Source: JBLHUT01 sp047629975 | Lineage (GTDB): Bacteria > Pseudomonadota > Alphaproteobacteria > Rhodobacterales > Rhodobacteraceae | Length of the DNA: 18,910 nucleotides | Reading direction: 5' to 3' | Assembly (NCBI GenBank): GCA_047629975.1 | Contig: JBLHUT010000032.1 | Span: forward strand, 1-18,910 | Shown: positions 14,893 through 18,910 of the stretch, in pieces | How positions within the stretch are numbered: position 1 is the first letter of the stretch | How the letters are laid out: the number at the start of each line of letters is the position of its first letter | The notes under the pieces: generated by a model | Told to the model about the DNA's origin: nothing | Databases searched by the model: none | What the model saw: only the letters and a program-made list of their open reading frames with translations | Translations under genes and position numbers: made by a program

Positions 14893-15543
14893 ATGATGAC
14901 CCCTGCAGCAGACCTTCCCGACACGATCGCACTCTTTCCATTGCCGGGTGCCTTGCTGCTGCCGCGTTCGCGCTTGCCACTGCATATTTTCGAACCGCGT
15001 TACCTGACGATGATGGATGATGCGCTAAAGACAAGCCACCGGTTGATCGGGATGGTGCAGCCGCGCGATGTTCCCGGGGCGGGCACGCAAAAGCGGTTGC
15101 ACCAGATCGGTTGCGCCGGACGTATCACCGGGTTTTCGGAAACCGAAGACGGCCGGTACATGCTGACCCTGTCGGGCATGTCGCGTTTCCGGGTCAAATC
15201 GGAGGTCGTCGGATTTTCGCCTTACGTCAAGGCCGAGGTTGACTGGGCGGGGTTCGACCGCGACCTCGGGCCGACCGAGACCGATCCTGGGTTCAATCGC
15301 GACGTCTTCATGAACGCTCTGTCACGCTATTTCGACAGCCTTGACCTGTCGACCGACTGGGAAGGCCTCAGGGAGGCAGACGACGAACTGCTCATCAATT
15401 CCCTCTCGATGCTCTGCCCGTTCGAGGTCGAGGACAAACAGGCGCTTCTTGAAGCCCCGTCGCTGACAACGCGGCGCGAAACCCTCACCACGCTGATCGA
15501 ATTTTCAATGCGTAGCGGCGATGGCGACGGCATCATGCAATGA
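14893..15543 (+). CDS. Lon N-terminal (PUA-like) substrate-binding domain protein (216 aa)
   Basis: Matches the stand-alone Lon N-terminal domain: IALFPLPGALLLPRSRLPLHIFEPRY near residues 12-37 is the signature opening, then a beta-rich part through RYMLTLSGMSRFRV, and helices in the C-terminal half. The ATPase and protease domains of Lon are absent, as usual for this short family (E. coli lacks a close counterpart; it is widespread in alphaproteobacteria). Function unknown; substrate recognition or adaptor roles are inferred from Lon. Two ATG codons stand side by side (14893 and 14896), with AAGGA rather far upstream. Its stop overlaps the Trm112-like start as ATGA, and it follows cnoX by 23 bases, so the three are one operon concerned with protein quality. 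Confidence 0.9.
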   Translation: MMTPAADLPDTIALFPLPGALLLPRSRLPLHIFEPRYLTMMDDALKTSHRLIGMVQPRDVPGAGTQKRLHQIGCAGRITGFSETEDGRYMLTLSGMSRFRVKSEVVGFSPYVKAEVDWAGFDRDLGPTETDPGFNRDVFMNALSRYFDSLDLSTDWEGLREADDELLINSLSMLCPFEVEDKQALLEAPSLTTRRETLTTLIEFSMRSGDGDGIMQ

Positions 15544-15728
15544 GTTCCCCCCCCGAAGCGGAAATAGACCGCAAGATGCTGGAGGCGCTGGTGTGTCCGG
15601 TGACCCAGACGATTTTGCGCTTTGACGGTAAAAACCAGGAACTCGTTTCAAAAGCCGCGAACCTTGCCTTTCCGATCAGAAACGGCATTCCGGTCATGTT
15701 GATCGACGAGGCGCGCACGCTGGAATAG
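15540..15728 (+). CDS. Trm112 family small protein (62 aa)
   Basis: Shows the Trm112/YcaR pattern: LLEALVCP-like opening (MLEALVCPVTQTILRF, residues 13-28), a middle strand ELVSKAANLAFPIRNG, and the hallmark GIPVML at 49-54 followed by IDEAR. Zinc-ribbon members carry four cysteines, but here only C19 remains; the partner positions are Thr, Ser and Ala, so zinc is unlikely to be held. Trm112 proteins serve as activating subunits of methyltransferases in eukaryotes and archaea; the bacterial short form is unassigned. The ATG overlaps the stop of the Lon-N gene by 4 bases (ATGA), which points to coupled translation. It is too short for confident functional claims. Confidence 0.9.
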   Translation: MSSPPEAEIDRKMLEALVCPVTQTILRFDGKNQELVSKAANLAFPIRNGIPVMLIDEARTLE

Positions 15729-15756
15729 TGACGCATTCATGAACGAACCAACACGC

Positions 15757-15783
15757 ACCTGCCCACCACGGGGTTGGGCAGGT
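15757..15783. terminator. Bidirectional terminator of the cnoX operon and the UbiH-family gene
   Basis: ACCTGCCCA (15757-15765) and TGGGCAGGT (15775-15783) pair perfectly over 9 bases with a 9-base loop. It lies between the convergent Trm112-like gene (stop 15728) and the leftward hydroxylase. Its right arm touches the first base of the hydroxylase stop codon (15785-15783). No long T run follows on either side. Confidence 0.65.
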
Positions 15784-17021
15784 TAAACCTGCAAGCCCTG
15801 CAACAAACGCGGCAAATCGCCGTTCAACCCCGCCGCCTCACGCAGAATGCCGCGACGCAGGCCGGGCACCGCTGTTGCCGCCGCCATACCAAGATCGCGA
15901 CCAAAGCGCAGCAGGGGGTTGTTGTTCGAAAAGAGCCTGTTGAACCCGTCCGTTGCGAATGCCAGCATGTTCCGGTCAAAGCTGCGCCACTGCCGATGCC
16001 GGTCAAGCACATCCAACCCGCCGATATCTTCGCCCCGCCGGCGCGCCAGCGCCAGCACCTCCACCAGAGTGGCCACATCGCGCAGCCCCTGATTAAGCCC
16101 CTGCCCGGCAATCGGGTGCACGCCTTGTGCGGCATCACCAACCAGCACAAGCCGCGGTGCCACAATGTGCTGCGCCATCGTCAGATTGAGTGGATAGCTG
16201 TAGCGCACACCGCACAACGAAACTTGCCCCAGAAAGTCGCCAAAGCGCGGCATAAGCGCCTCTAGAAACGCCGCGTCATCAAGTGCTGCAATGCCACGTG
16301 CCGTCACACGGTCCTCGCTCCACACGATCGAGCTGCGGTCGCCCGGAAGCGGCAGGATAGCCAACGGTCCTGAGGGCATGAAAAACTGGTGGGCGATACC
16401 GTTATGCGGCTGCTCGTGGGCCACAGCACACACAAGCGCATCCTGCCGGTAGTCAGTTATGTTCCGCTTGATCCCCGCGCGCAGGGCCGTGCCACTTTTA
16501 CGCCCGTCGCACCCCACGATCAGCCGCGCCGTCAGCGTCTCTCCGCTGGAGAGAGTCACAGACGCCCCTTTCGGTGTCACACTCTGGCCCACAACGGTTT
16601 GTCCATCCAGGTGCCGCACCCCCCCGGTTGCCGCCATGACCTTTAGCAGTGCCGCCCGAAGATAACGGTCCTCCATCATAAAACCCATCGGGCCTTCCTC
16701 GATTTCGGCATGATCCAGATGCAGCAACCACGGCGACGCACCCTCGCCCGCACGACCGTCGCTGGCCACGACCTCAAGGATCGGCTGGGCGTGTTGGCCG
16801 ATCAACGGCCAGATGCCGATCGCGGTCAACAACCGCTTGGACGCCAGCGCCAGCGCATAGCTGCGTCCGTCAAATCCGGTCGCCGTACGTGCCGCCACCG
16901 GCAGCGCATCAACCACCGTCACCCGCAGCCCGACCTGCGCCAGAGCAATCGCCAAGGCACACCCGTTCAGCCCGCCCCCGACGATCACGATATCACTGTC
17001 ATTTTGTTGAGTCATGTTCAT
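15783..17021 (-). CDS. UbiH/UbiF/COQ6 family FAD-dependent hydroxylase (412 aa)
   Basis: A class A flavoprotein monooxygenase of the kind that hydroxylates the ubiquinone ring; which ring position cannot be read from sequence. FAD motifs are in order: the ADP-binding DIVIVGGGLNGCALAIAL at 10-27, DGRSYALALASKRLL near 51-65 (the family's D-x-R-x-x-AL box), the GCDGRKS motif near 170 contacting both FAD and NADPH, and GDAAQGVHPIAGQGLNQGLRD at 295-315. The usual GDAAH has Gln in place of His. Two close starts exist (ATG 17021 and 17015), neither with a clear ribosome binding site, so a leaderless or weakly translated message is possible. It diverges from the amidase gene over 83 bases and ends at a shared terminator. 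Confidence 0.92.
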   Translation of the reverse strand: MNMTQQNDSDIVIVGGGLNGCALAIALAQVGLRVTVVDALPVAARTATGFDGRSYALALASKRLLTAIGIWPLIGQHAQPILEVVASDGRAGEGASPWLLHLDHAEIEEGPMGFMMEDRYLRAALLKVMAATGGVRHLDGQTVVGQSVTPKGASVTLSSGETLTARLIVGCDGRKSGTALRAGIKRNITDYRQDALVCAVAHEQPHNGIAHQFFMPSGPLAILPLPGDRSSIVWSEDRVTARGIAALDDAAFLEALMPRFGDFLGQVSLCGVRYSYPLNLTMAQHIVAPRLVLVGDAAQGVHPIAGQGLNQGLRDVATLVEVLALARRRGEDIGGLDVLDRHRQWRSFDRNMLAFATDGFNRLFSNNNPLLRFGRDLGMAAATAVPGLRRGILREAAGLNGDLPRLLQGLQV

Positions 17022-17049
17022 GCTGTGCAATATGTAGCCCTGCGCGGGA

Positions 17050-17078
17050 TTGTCCATATCTTGCGGCACGTCTAGGCT
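17050..17078 (+). promoter_or_regulatory. Possible promoter of the amidase gene
   Basis: TTGTCC (17050-17055) and TAGGCT (17073-17078) are 17 bases apart in the divergent gap between the hydroxylase and amidase genes. Matches to consensus are 4 of 6 and 3 of 6. A start near 17085 would leave a leader of about 20 bases containing the ribosome binding site. The weak -10 keeps this tentative. Confidence 0.3.
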
Positions 17079-17104
17079 GCGCGCAACAACGACAGGAGAC
17101 CGGC

Positions 17105-18433
17105 ATGCAAAATTGGCTGAACATGAGCGCGACCGACCTTGGTCTGGGCATTGCGGCGGGTGATATCGACCCTGTTGCGCTGACAAGAACGTATCTGGAC
17201 GCGATCGCCGCGCACACGTTCACTGACCGCATTTATGCCCGCACCACCGAAAGCCGCGCGCTCGCCGAGGCAGAGGCCGCCGCGACGCGGGCCAAGCTGG
17301 GCCTGCGCCGCTCGTTGCTGGATGGTGTGCCGATCAGCTGGAAGGACCTTTTTGACACAGCAGGCGTGGCCACCGAATCAGGCACGGCTTTGCTCAAGGG
17401 GCGGGTGCCGGACCGCGACGCCGAGGTCCTGCGCAACGCAACCGCCGCCGGGCTGGTCTGCCTTGGCAAGACACACATGACCGAACTTGCCTTTTCGGGG
17501 CTGGGGCTGAACCCGATCACCGCGTCACCGCCGTGCTTCAACGACCACGACGCAGTGTCGGGGGGATCTTCGTCAGGGGCGGCCACGTCTGTGGCCTTTG
17601 GGCTTGCGGCCGCTGGCATCGGGTCGGACACGGGCGGTTCGGTGCGCATTCCGGCCGTCTGGAACGACCTTGTCGGGCTAAAGACCTCTTCGGGGCGGTT
17701 GTCACTGAAGGGTGTCGTGCCGCTGTGTGCCCGCTTTGACACAGTCGGGCCGCTGTGCCGCAGCGTCGCGGATGCTGCGCATCTTATGGCTCTGATGGAG
17801 GGGACACCGGCACCGGATTTGCGCAACAGCAGTCTGGCAGGGGCCCGTTTCATGGTGCTCGATACGGTGGCCATGGACGATTTACGCGACGCGCCAAAGA
17901 CCGGTTTCGACCACGCCCTGTCGCGCCTTGAAGCTGCCGGCGCAACCATCGAGCACCGCACACTGCCGTGTGTCGCACAGGCAATGGCCCTGTCGCCCGT
18001 ACTTTTTGCCGCCGAGGCCTACGGGACGTGGGGAGAATTGATCGAGTCCAACCCCGACGCAATGTTCCCCGAAGTCCGCGAGCGGTTCAGAGGCGGCAAA
18101 TCCGTATCGGCACCGGAATTCGTGGCCGGTTGGCAAAAACTTGACCGGCTGCGCGCCGAATACCTTGAATTGACCGCCGGATTTGACGCCGTGCTGGTGC
18201 CGACCTGCCCCATTCTGCCGCCAAATATGAAACGATTGATCGACGACAGTGCGTATTTCGTGACCGAGAACCTTTTGGCTTTGCGCAATACGCGCATCGG
18301 CAATTTGTTGGGATTGGCCGGTTTGACACTGCCAACGGGGGCTCCCTCGACCGGGATCCAGCTGATGACGCCCGCCGGCAGCGAGGCGCGTTTGCTGCGG
18401 CTGGGTCAGGCCGCCGAGACCGCCCTGCGGTAA
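17105..18433 (+). CDS. Amidase signature family hydrolase (442 aa)
   Basis: Hydrolyses a carboxamide; the substrate is unknown. The Ser-cisSer-Lys triad is complete: K80 in GVPISWKDLFDT, S155 in SGGSSSGAA, and nucleophile S179 in GSDTGGSVRIPA. The length and the DGVP, LGKTHMTE and DAVLVPTCP blocks fit the family. AGGAG lies 6 bases before the ATG and the product starts as homologues do. It is not likely to be GatA of the tRNA-dependent amidotransferase: it is shorter than that subunit usually is and no gatB or gatC adjoins it. Annotations such as glutamyl-tRNA amidotransferase or indoleacetamide hydrolase would be over-reading. No signal peptide is seen, so it acts in the cytoplasm. An aminotransferase gene follows 145 bases on. 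Confidence 0.95.
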   Translation: MQNWLNMSATDLGLGIAAGDIDPVALTRTYLDAIAAHTFTDRIYARTTESRALAEAEAAATRAKLGLRRSLLDGVPISWKDLFDTAGVATESGTALLKGRVPDRDAEVLRNATAAGLVCLGKTHMTELAFSGLGLNPITASPPCFNDHDAVSGGSSSGAATSVAFGLAAAGIGSDTGGSVRIPAVWNDLVGLKTSSGRLSLKGVVPLCARFDTVGPLCRSVADAAHLMALMEGTPAPDLRNSSLAGARFMVLDTVAMDDLRDAPKTGFDHALSRLEAAGATIEHRTLPCVAQAMALSPVLFAAEAYGTWGELIESNPDAMFPEVRERFRGGKSVSAPEFVAGWQKLDRLRAEYLELTAGFDAVLVPTCPILPPNMKRLIDDSAYFVTENLLALRNTRIGNLLGLAGLTLPTGAPSTGIQLMTPAGSEARLLRLGQAAETALR

Positions 18434-18470
18434 ACTGAACGGCGCAAATGCAACAATTCGCCCCCCGTCG

Positions 18471-18488
18471 ACCCGCGCCAGCACGGGT
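18471..18488 (+). terminator. Weak hairpin past the amidase gene
   Basis: ACCCG (18471-18475) and CGGGT (18484-18488) pair over 5 bases around an 8-base loop, followed by only two T residues, 37 bases past the amidase stop. It could end the amidase message, but the stem is short. The rest of the gap 18434-18578 shows no other clear signal. Confidence 0.25.
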
Positions 18489-18578
18489 TTGACTGGACCG
18501 GAGCAAGGCTGACCGGTATTGTGTCCCTCAAGCGGGGCGACATGATCCCGTATCCTGAGGCAGCACAGAAGTTCACCA

Positions 18579-18910
18579 ATGACGTTCCCCGAGCGGTTCT
18601 CCAACCTGCCAGAATACGCGTTCCCGCGGTTGCGGCATCTTCTGCACGGCATGGCGCCGGGCGGACCCGAGATCAACATGACCATCGGCGAGCCGCGCCA
18701 CGCGATGCCGCCTTTTGTCGCCCAGGTCTTCAATGATGCGATCAGCGGTTTTGCAAAATACCCCGCAAACGACGGCACACCCGATCTGTTGGCAGCCATC
18801 GGTGACTGGATCGGGACCCGTTTCGGCGTGACCCTCGACCCGACCCGACAGGTTATGGCCCTCAATGGCACCCGCGAGGGGCTTTACAACGCTTGTATGG
18901 CGCTTTGCCC
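18579..18910 (+). CDS. Class I/II PLP-dependent aminotransferase, 3' end cut
   Basis: The first 110 residues of an aminotransferase that runs off the right edge. The start MTFPERFSNLPEYAFPRL leads into NMTIGEPRHAMPPFV (about 33-47), FAKYPANDGTPDLLAAI (about 58-74) and MALNGTREGLYNA (about 93-105), which are the N-terminal substrate-arm, small-domain and cofactor-loop blocks of fold-type I enzymes. The PLP lysine would lie beyond the edge. The pattern recalls succinyldiaminopimelate aminotransferase-like (DapC-like) proteins of lysine synthesis in alphaproteobacteria, but the specificity cannot be fixed from this part. The ATG is chosen by fit to the family; the ribosome binding site (AGAAG, 8 bases upstream) is modest. 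Confidence 0.88.
   Translation, partial: MTFPERFSNLPEYAFPRLRHLLHGMAPGGPEINMTIGEPRHAMPPFVAQVFNDAISGFAKYPANDGTPDLLAAIGDWIGTRFGVTLDPTRQVMALNGTREGLYNACMALC

Noticed and set aside
17105..18433. GatA subunit of the tRNA-dependent amidotransferase
   Set aside because: The catalytic triad is shared by all amidase-signature enzymes; the protein is shorter than GatA and lacks neighbouring gatB and gatC.
18489..18522. TTGACT and TATTGT as a promoter for the aminotransferase gene
   Set aside because: The hexamers match well but are 22 bases apart, beyond the usual 16-18 for sigma-70.

Overview
The window looks like a chromosomal stretch of a Rhodobacterales alphaproteobacterium (roseobacter group). The DNA is GC-rich. 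The genes typical of that group include an ImuB-type polymerase homologue behind a GAAC-N7-GAAC LexA box, a class III glutathione-dependent formaldehyde dehydrogenase of the Rhodobacter AdhI type, a thioredoxin-TPR / Lon-N / Trm112 operon and a UbiH-family hydroxylase. These identifications rest on recalled family motifs; no database was searched. I saw no tRNA, rRNA, CRISPR array, insertion sequence or prophage gene.

Layout. Positions 1-420 hold the start of a leftward gene cut by the edge and an otherwise uncertain stretch of lower GC. Positions 421-1587 carry three leftward genes: a 78-residue unknown, a receiver-only response regulator, and a MarR regulator 3 bases upstream of the receiver gene. 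Positions 1689-8369 are a leftward three-gene operon with overlapping or near-overlapping genes. Read in transcription order it encodes a 1115-residue transglutaminase / DUF2126 amidoligase, an 817-residue circularly permuted ATP-grasp / alpha-E protein, and a 291-residue transglutaminase. Positions 8648-9760 encode the formaldehyde dehydrogenase, divergent from a small I78-type inhibitor lipoprotein. That lipoprotein converges at a hairpin with a leftward protein made of two SpoIIAA-like domains.

From 11029 rightward, a LexA box precedes imuB. Then come exonuclease III, a thioredoxin-TPR holdase (CnoX type), a Lon N-terminal domain protein and a Trm112-like small protein. These end at a bidirectional terminator shared with the leftward UbiH-family monooxygenase. 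An amidase-signature enzyme diverges from that gene, and the right edge cuts a class I/II aminotransferase.

The most interesting block is the amidoligase / ATP-grasp / transglutaminase operon. Its parts are those of a predicted but biochemically uncharacterised system for making or attaching a peptide-like tag. The proteasome-like Anbu subunit that I recall often accompanying it is not next to it here. The rightward cluster joins SOS-linked mutagenesis (imuB), abasic-site repair (exonuclease III) and protein quality control (CnoX, Lon-N).
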